This document shows, one piece after another, positions 24,185 to 32,250 of a stretch of 32,479 nt of DNA. This DNA comes from Fimbriimonadia bacterium. Its GTDB lineage: Bacteria; Armatimonadota; Fimbriimonadia; Fimbriimonadales; JABRVX01. Position numbers and translations under genes: made by a program. The stretch spans positions 1-32,479 of the forward strand of contig JABRVX010000069.1 in assembly GCA_039961735.1 (NCBI GenBank), written 5' to 3'. Positions within the stretch are counted from its first letter, which is position 1, and every line of letters starts with the position of its first letter. The notes below the pieces were generated by a model, which had not been told where the DNA came from, ran no database searches, and worked only from the letters and a program-made list of their open reading frames with translations.

Positions 24185-26185
24185 TTGCTGCCGACACTCG
24201 CACTCGCGCTAGCTGCCCTGCTCGCACCGCCGAAGGGCGTGATTCTCGACCACCAGCCTGCGTTCACAGAGATCACCCGTACTCTCGCGGCACCGAACCG
24301 AGCGATCGTGCGATTCGCCTCGCCCGCTCACCGGCTTGCGGCCGCGGCCGAAGGCTACAAGCTGCTACGAAACATCCCGCAGCTCGGTTACAGCGTGGTG
24401 CTGGTGCCTTACGGACGAGTAGACACTTCGATTCAGCGACTGAAGTCACTGGGTTACGTGACGGAGGCCTTCCCGGACCGCGTGTACCACCCGGCCTACA
24501 CTCCGAACGACCCGGTGTTCCCCGACCAGTGGAACCTGGTAGACCAAAGGATACCGCAGGTATGGGACGTAGAAAAGGGCAATCCGAGCGTCGTGATCGC
24601 CGTCCTGGACACCGGGGTGGACTACAATCACTCCGACCTGAACGCCAACATCCGACGTAACACCGCCGATCCGATAAACGGTGCAGACGACGACGGCAAT
24701 GGCTACGTGGATGATTACTGGGGATGGGACTTCGCCTACAACGATCGCAACCCGATGGACGACCATGGTCACGGCACTGCCTGTGCGGGCATCAACGCTG
24801 CCATCCAGGATAACAATTACCAGATCAGCGGAGTAGCTCCGCGGTGCCGCATTATGTGCGTGAAGATCGGTCAGTCCGATGGCTACAGTTACGATTCGAT
24901 GTTCGCGCCCGGGGTCGTGTACGCAGCCGACAACGGGGCGAAGGTGCTCAGCATCAGCTACTTCAGCGACGACCTCACACCGCTACTTCGCGCTGCTTGT
25001 GACTATGCGTATGGCAAGGGTGCACTGCTCTCGGTAGCGGCAGGCAACTTCGACGAGGTGTTCCCGGTGTATCCTGCGGGATACGACCGCGCCATCGGGG
25101 TTGCCGCCCACGGCCAGGGCGGCACGAAAGCGTATTTCAGCAATTTCGGTACATGGGTGGATGTTTCGGCGCCTGGAATCGGCGTACCAGCAAGCACGTT
25201 AGGGGGTGGATACACCACAGGCTTTGCCGGCACGTCGGCGGCTGCCCCTAATGCCGCTGGGGTACTCGGGCTGCTTTTCAGCCACTTCCCAGGCGAGTCG
25301 AACGAGCAGATACGGCGCAGGCTGGAGTACACGGCGGCACCGATCGCATCCACGCAGGAAGGCGAGGTCTGCAACTACGGCCGGGTGGACGCACTGGCCG
25401 CGCTGGGCTTCGGCGATAGCGACCCGAACAACGGGCTTGCGGGTCTGCGTGGCAAGCCACCGGAGGTCCGCTACGTCTCGCCCATGGTTCTTCCCGCCGA
25501 GGGGGGGCGCATCACCATTCGTGGCCGCTACTTCGATCCGGGCGTCAAGGGCGTCTGGTTGCGTGTCGGCAACACGCGAATCCGCACCACTTACTGGTCC
25601 GACGAGGTGGTGGAGGCCGAGGTGCCACCTGGCACCCCTAGCGGCGTGCTCGTCGTCGATGCTCTGGGCGCATCCAACGGCATCCCGATCACGATCGCTG
25701 GGCCGGGCGTAAGGTTCCAAGCGGTGCCTTCCGATTTCAGCAACGCGATTATCCCGGTCGGGGGCGGCTTGTCTCCTTTTGGCACAGCCAGAGACCTGTG
25801 GTTCGCAGACGGGCAGGTGGCCCGGTTCGCCGCGGACTACGCGGGGCAAGATTTCGATATGCGGATCCTGGTCCGGGGCTTGGATAAGAACTCGATCAGC
25901 CAACTGTCTGCGTCGATCACCCGCACGCTCGGCCCGGTGGGTGCGAATGCTGGGGGCGCGCTGCAGCTCTATGACTTCTCGACTGGCAGCTATCCCTATG
26001 GCAGTTGGGCCACCGTGCTTACCGAGAACTTTACCATGCAGACGGGAACGGTAACGGCCGAGGTGGGTGGTGACGTGTCGCGGTTCGTGTCGTACGAAGG
26101 CGACCTCTTCGTGCGCTATCGCGGCAACCTAAAGAATTCGATGGGCTATGTGGACGTGGACCGGTTGTGGTTCGAGTGGAAGTGA
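24185..26185 (+). CDS. Secreted subtilisin-like serine protease (S8) with IPT/TIG-like and C-terminal beta domains
   Basis: The 666-residue protein starts with a signal peptide (MLPTLALALAALLAPPKG). Residues about 35-105 resemble an inhibitor-type propeptide. The S8 catalytic domain (about 113-410) has D142 (AVLDTGVD), H196 (HGHGTACAG), oxyanion N288 (VAAGN) and S351 (GTSAAAP), so the triad is complete. An IPT/TIG-like beta domain follows (about 427-505). The last domain (about 508-666), ending VDVDRLWFEWK, is unrecognised and beta-rich. The start is TTG at 24185 with AGGAGA upstream. It converges with the response regulator gene 8 nt away. Confidence 0.9.
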   Translation: MLPTLALALAALLAPPKGVILDHQPAFTEITRTLAAPNRAIVRFASPAHRLAAAAEGYKLLRNIPQLGYSVVLVPYGRVDTSIQRLKSLGYVTEAFPDRVYHPAYTPNDPVFPDQWNLVDQRIPQVWDVEKGNPSVVIAVLDTGVDYNHSDLNANIRRNTADPINGADDDGNGYVDDYWGWDFAYNDRNPMDDHGHGTACAGINAAIQDNNYQISGVAPRCRIMCVKIGQSDGYSYDSMFAPGVVYAADNGAKVLSISYFSDDLTPLLRAACDYAYGKGALLSVAAGNFDEVFPVYPAGYDRAIGVAAHGQGGTKAYFSNFGTWVDVSAPGIGVPASTLGGGYTTGFAGTSAAAPNAAGVLGLLFSHFPGESNEQIRRRLEYTAAPIASTQEGEVCNYGRVDALAALGFGDSDPNNGLAGLRGKPPEVRYVSPMVLPAEGGRITIRGRYFDPGVKGVWLRVGNTRIRTTYWSDEVVEAEVPPGTPSGVLVVDALGASNGIPITIAGPGVRFQAVPSDFSNAIIPVGGGLSPFGTARDLWFADGQVARFAADYAGQDFDMRILVRGLDKNSISQLSASITRTLGPVGANAGGALQLYDFSTGSYPYGSWATVLTENFTMQTGTVTAEVGGDVSRFVSYEGDLFVRYRGNLKNSMGYVDVDRLWFEWK

Positions 26186-26193
26186 CAGCCTAG

Positions 26194-27390
26194 CTAAGCT
26201 GCCTTCGTCGCGGGTGAAGGACGCCTCTCTCGCGCAACGCCTGGGAAGCGGAGGATTACCCGATTGCGCTGCCCGGGCTCGCTCACACAGATCATACGGC
26301 CGCCGTGATCCTCCACGATGCTCTTTGCGGCTGCTAAACTCAGTCGCATCTGCTCGGTGGTGGCTTCGAGCGGGTTTATGGCGTCACCGTTCGAGCAGCC
26401 GTTTTGAAGGCCCGCGTCTGCTATCTCGATGACCGCTCGAGGGGGTCTTCCCTCCTCGCGCCGTGTGGACACCATGACTGCGCCTCCGGGCTCAGTCCAC
26501 TCGATAGCGCTCATCACGAGCGTCACGAAGACCTGCTGCAACCGGCTTGGAATCGCGATCACGTCAGGCACGTCTTGATTCAGGTTCGTCTTCACGGTAA
26601 GCCGCGACTGAACCAATTCGCTTTCCAACAGCAGCAACGCGTCGCCGAGAACCGCATTCACCCCGACTTGCACGGGCACGGATTGCTCGGGAGAGGTGTA
26701 CCGGATCAGCGCCTCCAGAACCCTTTTGGAATGGCGAGCGGCCGTCTCCAGCCGTTGCAGTCCGAGGATGAGATGTTGCTTGTCAGCCTCTGCCGCCGGG
26801 TCAGTGGACAGCGCCTGCGCCTTCTCCGTCGCATACTCGGCCAGATACTGAACGGCTTCGAGAGGGGTGCTGATGCCGCGGACCACTGTCTCGGCCAGCT
26901 TGCCGACCCCAGCCTGCCGCCCTGCTGCGATCAACTCATCGGCACCCTCCTGTAGGCGCTGCACGGCAGCCTCCAAGTGGGCTTCCAGCTGACGGTTCTG
27001 AACGTGCAGCTGGCGGGTGCGTACGGCCCGCTCTACGACTACGGACAGCTCGCGGATGTCATCAAGGGGCTTCGTAAGGTAATCGTAGAGGTTCCCAGCA
27101 CGGACAGCCTCCAACACGTTCTCGAGGGAGCCGTAGGCGGTGAGGATAATGACCTCGCATAGCGGCCACCTGTGCTTTGCGGCGCGCATGACCTCCAGGC
27201 CGTTTGCCTTAGGCATTCGCATGTCGGTCACCACCACCGAGTACTCGTTGGCCTCGAGGTAGGAAATAGCCTCGTGCCCATCGGCGGCTCGGTCTACGGC
27301 AAACCCAGAGAGTTCGAGCTGTTTGCTGAGGACCTGCCGAAGGCCTTCCTCATCCTCCGCCACTAGAACGCGCTGATCGTGATAGGACAT
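26194..27390 (-). CDS. Response regulator fused to a degenerate histidine-kinase-like module
   Basis: The 398-residue protein has an intact REC domain (about 5-125): D13, phospho-acceptor D56 (VVTDMRMP), T84 and K107. A coiled coil (about 125-160) leads to a HisKA/HATPase-like part (about 155-385), but its key residues are gone. The H-box reads VVRGISTPL (R171 where His is expected), the N-box is RLQQVFVTLVMSAIEW with T290 and S294 in place of Asn, and the G1 box is DAGLQNG instead of DTGxG. It is probably a phospho-dependent regulator or adaptor with a pseudo-kinase output rather than a working kinase. No DNA-binding domain is seen. The ATG at 27390 follows AAAGGG. No partner kinase is adjacent. 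Confidence 0.85.
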   Translation of the reverse strand: MSYHDQRVLVAEDEEGLRQVLSKQLELSGFAVDRAADGHEAISYLEANEYSVVVTDMRMPKANGLEVMRAAKHRWPLCEVIILTAYGSLENVLEAVRAGNLYDYLTKPLDDIRELSVVVERAVRTRQLHVQNRQLEAHLEAAVQRLQEGADELIAAGRQAGVGKLAETVVRGISTPLEAVQYLAEYATEKAQALSTDPAAEADKQHLILGLQRLETAARHSKRVLEALIRYTSPEQSVPVQVGVNAVLGDALLLLESELVQSRLTVKTNLNQDVPDVIAIPSRLQQVFVTLVMSAIEWTEPGGAVMVSTRREEGRPPRAVIEIADAGLQNGCSNGDAINPLEATTEQMRLSLAAAKSIVEDHGGRMICVSEPGQRNRVILRFPGVARERRPSPATKAA

Positions 27391-27490
27391 TGTGCCCTTT
27401 CGCTACCTACGAGGAGATTATCGGCAGTACGCGAGACGGAGCGGACTGAGCGGAATCCGTGACCCCGGTCGGTCGGGCCGTGGGGCGTGC

Positions 27491-27496
27491 TACACT
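27491..27496 (+). promoter_or_regulatory. Putative -10 element for leaderless Nudix gene
   Basis: TACACT lies 8 nt before the ATG at 27505, and no ribosome binding site is present. This TANNNT spacing is the standard leaderless pattern, with transcription starting at or near the A of ATG. Confidence 0.5.
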
Positions 27497-27504
27497 CCCG
27501 AACC

Positions 27505-28164
27505 ATGGAACAACTGAACTCGCGGGTTCTACGCTGGTCGGAGAGGTTGCGTGCTATTGCACAGACGGGCCTGGCTTTCGGCCCTCACACGTACGACGAA
27601 GAGCGCTACTCGGAAGCGCTGCGGCTAGCCGCCGAGATGCAGGCCTTTGCGCTCGCCGAGGACGCCACGGAACTCGAGGACGAGTGGCGGGCCAATATCG
27701 GCGAAGGACCACGAGGGTATGTCACGCCGCAGGTTAGCGTGATTGCCGCCATCCTGAACGACAGCCGCGAGTTGCTGTTGATCCATCGCCCAGACACCCG
27801 CTGCTGGTTTCCACCATCGGGATGGGCAGACGTGGGCCGAACGGCTGCTGAGGTCATGGCCAAAGAGGTGCGAGAGGAAACCGGCTACCGGGTCCGTCCC
27901 GTTAACCTGCTTGGCTGTTTCGACAGCATCGCACGAGGTCTCTCTAGCTTTCACTTCTACTGTTTGTTCTTCGGGTGCCGACTGGAGGGTGGAGAGCTGC
28001 GCAAGAACGACTTAGAGGCACTCGACATCGGATGGTTCCCCCAAGATGGGTTGCCCGCGCCACTGCACGGTGGGGACTGGTGGGTTCCCGTATGCTTCGG
28101 CCGGGCAGATGGGCCTGGGTTCGACCCCGTGCCTGAGAGCATCTTCGAGGAGGTCTGGAAGTGA
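27505..28164 (+). CDS. Nudix hydrolase with N-terminal helical domain
   Basis: The 219-residue protein has a helical N-terminal domain (about 1-70) as in the Nudix_N_2 subfamily, then a Nudix fold. The Nudix box at about 106-128 reads GWADVGR...KEVREETGY: the REUxEExGU core is kept as KEVREETGY, but the first Glu (Gx5E) is R112. Likely substrate is a nucleoside diphosphate linked to another group, such as ADP-sugars, but this is uncertain. The start is ATG at 27505 (a GTG at 27487 is possible), with a leaderless-type promoter. Its stop overlaps the OsmC GTG (GTGA), so they form a coupled pair. Confidence 0.88.
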   Translation: MEQLNSRVLRWSERLRAIAQTGLAFGPHTYDEERYSEALRLAAEMQAFALAEDATELEDEWRANIGEGPRGYVTPQVSVIAAILNDSRELLLIHRPDTRCWFPPSGWADVGRTAAEVMAKEVREETGYRVRPVNLLGCFDSIARGLSSFHFYCLFFGCRLEGGELRKNDLEALDIGWFPQDGLPAPLHGGDWWVPVCFGRADGPGFDPVPESIFEEVWK

Positions 28165-28580
28165 GCGACACGATGACGGTCCGCTGGACAGGCGGTATGA
28201 GCTTCAGCGCCACCAGCAAGTTTGGGATGGAGATGCGGGCGGACGCATCCAAGCAGGTGGGTGGCGAGGAGTCGGCGCCGACACCTGGCGAGTACCTCTA
28301 TTTCGCTGCAGCCGGCTGCACGGGCATGGACGTGATTAGCATCCTGAACAAGATGAAGCAGGAGGTCTCGTCCTACACGATCACGCTCGAGGTCGAGCGG
28401 CACATGGGCGACTACCCGAGGCCGATCACCAAGTTGAAGGTCATCCACACGCTTTCTGGCCCCCATCTAGACCCTGAGGCGGTCGAGAAAGCGGTGAAGC
28501 TCTCGGATGAGAAGTACTGCTTCGTAGCGGCGAGCTTGAGGCAGCATGTAGAGGTGTCGGCGGAGTACCGAATCGAGTGA
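28161..28580 (+). CDS. OsmC/Ohr-family peroxiredoxin-like protein (YhfA-type)
   Basis: OsmC-family proteins reduce organic peroxides with two cysteines. The 139-residue protein has E44, C53 in FAAAGCTGMD and C120 in DEKYCFVAASL, the usual redox pair, and lacks the longer N-terminus of Ohr. It belongs to the YhfA-like branch, whose substrate is less clear. The start is GTG at 28161, overlapping the Nudix stop, so the two are cotranslated. A terminator follows at 28591. Confidence 0.9.
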   Translation: MSDTMTVRWTGGMSFSATSKFGMEMRADASKQVGGEESAPTPGEYLYFAAAGCTGMDVISILNKMKQEVSSYTITLEVERHMGDYPRPITKLKVIHTLSGPHLDPEAVEKAVKLSDEKYCFVAASLRQHVEVSAEYRIE

Positions 28581-28590
28581 GGAGAGAATG

Positions 28591-28630
28591 AAATCGGGCG
28601 GTGCAGTCGCACCGCCCTGATTTCTCCTCT
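28591..28630 (+). terminator. Rho-independent terminator after the Nudix-OsmC operon
   Basis: GGGCGGTGC (28596-28604) pairs perfectly with GCACCGCCC (28609-28617) around loop AGTC. AAATC and GATTT extend the stem past one bulged T, to 28591-28595 and 28619-28623. The T-rich TTTCTCCTCT follows. It may also serve the minus-strand lipoprotein gene. Confidence 0.85.
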
Positions 28631-28643
28631 GACGAGTAACGGG

Positions 28644-28778
28644 CTACTCGCCTGGAGTCTCGGTCCCAGTGCCAGGCTCAGGGGCTGCAGGCTCCTCCTT
28701 GGCGCCGCAACCGGCGATCAGAGCGACCGACGACGCCAGAACCAGAACGGCCAAAAGCTGAGCGATAAGCTTCTTCAT
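28644..28778 (-). CDS. Small lipoprotein, 44 residues
   Basis: The ATG at 28778 follows GGAGGG. The N-terminus MKKLIAQLLAVLVLASSVAL is a signal peptide ending in a lipobox IAGC, with Cys24 as the lipidation site. The mature part is only about 21 residues, rich in Pro, Glu and Thr, so it is likely a small lipid-anchored envelope protein or spacer. No homology recognised. Very short genes like this are often missed by gene callers. Confidence 0.8.
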   Translation of the reverse strand: MKKLIAQLLAVLVLASSVALIAGCGAKEEPAAPEPGTGTETPGE

Positions 28779-28855
28779 TCTTCCCTCCATAGTTCAGCGT
28801 GGCCGCTCTGTGCGGCAGCCCGCTGATGAGATCTCACGTGCTCTTTCCAGATCGC

Positions 28856-28901
28856 CTTTCGCGCCGGGCTGGAGTTCTCCTGCTTTGCCGGCGCCGGAAA
28901 G
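28856..28901. terminator. Possible terminator hairpin after the M20 peptidase gene
   Basis: CTTTC plus GCGCCGG (28856-28867) pair with CCGGCGC and GAAAG (28888-28894, 28897-28901) across a 2-nt bulge. It starts 4 nt beyond the M20 stop on the minus strand. There is no T-run. Confidence 0.4.
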
Positions 28902-28904
28902 TCC

Positions 28905-30434
28905 CTAGGGCTCGAGTGCCGCGAGCAGAACGTCCACAGTGAGGTGAATCGAGTCCATCTCGACACGCTCCGTGACGCCGTGCGCATCTTTACCCCAAGG
29001 CCCGATGTTGGCGACTGGGCAGCCGAGCCCCGAGAGGCCGACTTCTGGCACAGTATAACCCAATCTGCTCGCTTTCCACTGGGGCGTGTTCGATGCGAGT
29101 TCGGCGACGTGTTCAGGCTGAGTCGCTCCCCCGATGTAACTGACGTCGCTGATGTACGGGTAGAAGTCCCGGACGCACATGCCGAAGCGCCGGCCGAGGG
29201 ATTGCATCCTCGCGCGAAAGGCCATGTCTCGAACGTGAACGTGCGGATAGTACGGTGGGGCTAGCAGGATGAGGACGAAGGGCCACTCGATGCGCGAACG
29301 CTCTACGGCGGCTCGCGCGACAGCCAAACTGATGTCTCTGTGGTCGGGCTCGCCTTCGGCGTGCGCCATGACGGCAGCCATCGCGGCTTCCCTAGCCTCG
29401 GCAGGCAGATCCTGGTATAGCAGCACCTTGGGCCTGAGCTCGGGCGGGGTTTCCCGCTCCGCTTCGCTCGAGTGGCGAGCCAGGCTCTCACTACGGCGTT
29501 CCAGTACGCGCTGCACTGCCTCCTCGGCAACGGCCTTGAGCGCAGCGAGGGCGTCTCCAGGGCCACGGGAGTAGGTCATTAGATTGCAATAGGCATAGGC
29601 CTCGAACGCTGTCTGCACGTCGTAAGTGGGCTTGAGGTCCCTTAGGCAGAGGGTGACGGGGGGGACGGAGATCTCGTCGCCAACCTTATCACACAGGTCT
29701 GGGTTGAGGTCAATCAGGGACACCAACTCCGCTGCAATCGCGCAGGCATCCAGACCGCGATACGGTTCGCCGACGTGCGTCTCGATGCCGCCGATAAGGA
29801 ACATGGGAAGCAGCTTGCCTACCGAACCCAAGTATAAATACTTGTTCTCGTCGCCGGGGAAGCGCGGCGCCGTGTAGTCAGAGTTGAGCACTCCGCACAA
29901 ACTGAGGCCCTCTGCATCGGCGAGCGCCTTGACCTGCGGCAGAGCGCTCAGGATGCCCGCCGACGCGGCCTCTTCGTCCGGGCAGGAGAGAAACAGCACG
30001 TTCGCCCCCGGCCGGGATGCCAGCGCCGCGATCTGGGCCGCTATTCCCGACTTCATGTCCAGGCCGCCCCGGCCGAACAGGTAGCGGCCAGACTTCGCGT
30101 CGTCGGCCACTTCCCGACCGTAGCGCCCGGTTGCGAAGGGCTCGACGAGGGTATCCGGGTGGAAGGCGTCGCCGCCGGGAATGCCCGCGTAGTCGCCGAT
30201 GCCCACGGTGTCGAAGTGGCTCGTGAGAACCCAAAGTTCCTTCCCTGCACCGCCCCGATGCAACGCCCATACGCTCTTCCGACCGTCTGCCGTGGGCCAG
30301 AATCCGGGTTCGAGCCCGATGGTGGCCAGTTCCTCGGCGATCAGGTCGGCCATGCGGTTCTCGCTGGCGGAATCGCCCGTGACACTGGGCTGGGCCACGA
30401 GCCGTTGGGCAAGCAGAACAGGGTCGAGTTTCAT
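28905..30434 (-). CDS. RocB-like M20 family peptidase/deacylase
   Basis: The 509-residue protein is an M20 zinc metallopeptidase. It shows H73-x-D75 (SHFDTVG), D126 (GRGGLDMKSG), PDEE (about 152-155) and the C-terminal NIGPWGKDAHGVTERV. Length and the APPYYPHV segment match the RocB type, which is linked to arginine degradation in Bacillus but whose reaction is not established; amide or acyl substrates are possible. The ATG at 30434 is chosen because GGAGAGG precedes it; ATGs at 30449 and 30491 are in frame but less supported. It is divergent from the cDPGS-like gene. Confidence 0.85.
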   Translation of the reverse strand: MKLDPVLLAQRLVAQPSVTGDSASENRMADLIAEELATIGLEPGFWPTADGRKSVWALHRGGAGKELWVLTSHFDTVGIGDYAGIPGGDAFHPDTLVEPFATGRYGREVADDAKSGRYLFGRGGLDMKSGIAAQIAALASRPGANVLFLSCPDEEAASAGILSALPQVKALADAEGLSLCGVLNSDYTAPRFPGDENKYLYLGSVGKLLPMFLIGGIETHVGEPYRGLDACAIAAELVSLIDLNPDLCDKVGDEISVPPVTLCLRDLKPTYDVQTAFEAYAYCNLMTYSRGPGDALAALKAVAEEAVQRVLERRSESLARHSSEAERETPPELRPKVLLYQDLPAEAREAAMAAVMAHAEGEPDHRDISLAVARAAVERSRIEWPFVLILLAPPYYPHVHVRDMAFRARMQSLGRRFGMCVRDFYPYISDVSYIGGATQPEHVAELASNTPQWKASRLGYTVPEVGLSGLGCPVANIGPWGKDAHGVTERVEMDSIHLTVDVLLAALEP

Positions 30435-30501
30435 TCGGCGCCTCTCCATCGAGTCGCGCTTCGCTGCGCGTTGACCGAAAGATACCTCCATGGACCCAGC
30501 T

Positions 30502-30531
30502 TTGCGGGTCAGGCGTGTCCGAGCGGATAAT
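30502..30531 (+). promoter_or_regulatory. Putative promoter of the cDPGS-like gene
   Basis: TTGCGG (30502-30507), an 18-bp spacer and GATAAT (30526-30531). Transcription would give a leader of about 50 nt before the ATG at 30590, with AAGGAG as ribosome binding site. Confidence 0.4.
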
Positions 30532-30589
30532 CTATAGGGGGTGGGGAGCAGCGTGGCTTCCCAATCTTTACCGAAGGAGTTGAGACAAG

Positions 30590-31948
30590 ATGAGTTCGAG
30601 AGTGAGGCGCCGAGTCGTGATCATGGGCGCCGCGGGGCGAGACTTTCACGTGTTCAACATGTTCTTCCGTGGGAACGAAGCATACGAGGTGGTGGCATTC
30701 ACCGCAACACAGATACCCAACATCGAGGGCCGCGTGTACCCTGCCGAGTTGGCGGGCGACCTGTATCCGAACGGGATCCCGATCCACCCCGAGGAAGAAC
30801 TACCCGAACTCGTGCGAAGGCACCAGGTGGACGAGGTGGTCTTTGCCTATAGCGACATTCCGCATCTGGAGGTCATGCACAAGGCCTCGCTCGCACTCTC
30901 GCTCGGTCCCGACTTTCGATTGTGCGGGGCGGATTCCACCATGCTGCGCTCCAGCAGACCGGTGATTGCGGTTTGCGCCGTTCGCACCGGCTGCGGGAAG
31001 AGCCAAGTGACTCGCGCTCTGGCAACCGCCCTGAAGGAGATGGGCCTGCGGACCGTTGCGGTACGCCACCCGATGCCCTATGGCGATCTCCGAAAGCAGG
31101 TATGCCAGCGGTTCGAGAGCATCGAAGACCTGAAGGCGCACGACTGCACCATCGAGGAGATGGAGGAGTACGAACCACACATCGCCGCGGGCCACGTGGT
31201 GTATGCCGGAGTGGACTACGAGGAGATCCTGCGCAACGCCGAGCAGGAAGCAGACGTGATTCTGTGGGACGGTGGCAACAATGATGTTCCCTTCTTCCGA
31301 CCCTCCTTGATGATCGTGGTAGCCGATCCACACCGACCCGGCCATGAAATGCAGTATCACCCCGGCGAGACGAACCTGCGTATGGCGGACGTGGTCGTGG
31401 TAAGCAAGACCGACACTGCTCCCCTTTCGGGTGTGGAACAGGTGGAAGCCAACGTGCGCGCGGTCAACCCGAAGGCCCGTATCCTACGCGCCAAGTCACC
31501 TGTTAGCGTTCCCGACCCATCCGCAATTCGAGACAAGAGCGTACTGCTTATCGAGGACGGTCCGACGGTCACTCATGGCGAGATGTCCTACGGTGCTGCG
31601 TATGTCGCGGCGAAGAAGTGGGGCGCCGGAGAGCCCGTGGATCCACGGCCATATGCAGTGGGCACCATCAAGGCGACATTCGAGAAGTACCCCCACTTGG
31701 AGAAGGTGCTGCCTGCGATGGGATACGGCGAGCGCCAGATTGCCGACTTGGAGCAGACGATCGCCGCTGTGCCTTGTGAGTTGGTGCTGATCGGGACGCC
31801 GATCGACCTATCACGCGTGGTCCGTATCGAGAAGCCTGCGATGCGAGTGAAGTACGAACTGGATGCCGAGACGGTGTCCGCCCTTCGCACCGATCTGGAG
31901 CGGACGGTACAGGAGAGCCGCATGCCGCAGCCGGGCGTGAGGACGTAA
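30590..31948 (+). CDS. Cyclic 2,3-diphosphoglycerate synthetase-like P-loop protein (COG2403)
   Basis: The 452-residue protein matches COG2403, named after archaeal cyclic 2,3-diphosphoglycerate synthetase. Residues 8-115 form a Rossmann-like N-terminal domain (VVIMGAAGRDFHVFN). The P-loop VRTGCGKSQ is at about 131-139, followed by WDGGNNDVPF, a Walker-B-like strand, and VVSKTD near 280, a G4-like base-binding motif. It should bind ATP or GTP. The function of bacterial members is not known, and the archaeal reaction cannot be assumed. The ATG follows AAGGAG with a 10-nt spacing. Its divergent neighbour is a RocB-like peptidase. Confidence 0.8.
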   Translation: MSSRVRRRVVIMGAAGRDFHVFNMFFRGNEAYEVVAFTATQIPNIEGRVYPAELAGDLYPNGIPIHPEEELPELVRRHQVDEVVFAYSDIPHLEVMHKASLALSLGPDFRLCGADSTMLRSSRPVIAVCAVRTGCGKSQVTRALATALKEMGLRTVAVRHPMPYGDLRKQVCQRFESIEDLKAHDCTIEEMEEYEPHIAAGHVVYAGVDYEEILRNAEQEADVILWDGGNNDVPFFRPSLMIVVADPHRPGHEMQYHPGETNLRMADVVVVSKTDTAPLSGVEQVEANVRAVNPKARILRAKSPVSVPDPSAIRDKSVLLIEDGPTVTHGEMSYGAAYVAAKKWGAGEPVDPRPYAVGTIKATFEKYPHLEKVLPAMGYGERQIADLEQTIAAVPCELVLIGTPIDLSRVVRIEKPAMRVKYELDAETVSALRTDLERTVQESRMPQPGVRT

Positions 31949-31982
31949 GAGGCTCCTCACTCTCTATTCCCCATTACTCCGA

Positions 31983-32025
31983 GTCCCCCATCCCTCACCA
32001 CTCCGAGTGGCGAGGGATGGGGGAC
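31983..32025. terminator. Long perfect-stem palindrome after the cDPGS-like gene
   Basis: GTCCCCCATCCCTC (31983-31996) pairs with GAGGGATGGGGGAC (32012-32025), and the loop itself holds CCACT/AGTGG. It could be a transcription terminator or a repetitive extragenic palindrome. No T-run follows it. Confidence 0.5.
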
Positions 32026-32167
32026 CACGCCTCAGGGCTCCAACGGCGCGACGGCGAGCCCGTCGCACAAGGTCTGGACGGTTACGCAGTCAGTAAGGGG
32101 CAACGACGAGACCCAACGTCCATCATGCCGGGCCAGATAACTACGTCATGCCGAGCCCAACAAATAC

Positions 32168-32194
32168 GTCATGCTGAGCCCGTCGAAGCATGAC
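32168..32194. repeat. Inverted-orientation copy of the right-end repeat, hairpin-forming
   Basis: GTCATGCT and AGCATGAC (32168-32175, 32187-32194) are perfect 8-bp arms around an 11-nt loop (GAGCCCGTCGA). The sequence is the reverse complement type of the tandem array unit. Confidence 0.8.
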
Positions 32195-32250
32195 CCCGCA
32201 TACCGCACGCCAACATGTAGATACCCAGTCCGCGCGGCAGGTGACCGCAT

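Larger units (their letters stand above)
31949..32250. other. Intergenic region with palindrome and inverted 26-bp-type repeat copies
   Basis: No ORF is credible here. It holds the 43-bp palindrome at 31983-32025 and two copies of the right-end repeat in opposite orientation: a decayed one (32143-32166) and a good one (32168-32194), both on the other strand relative to the tandem array. Confidence 0.55.
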
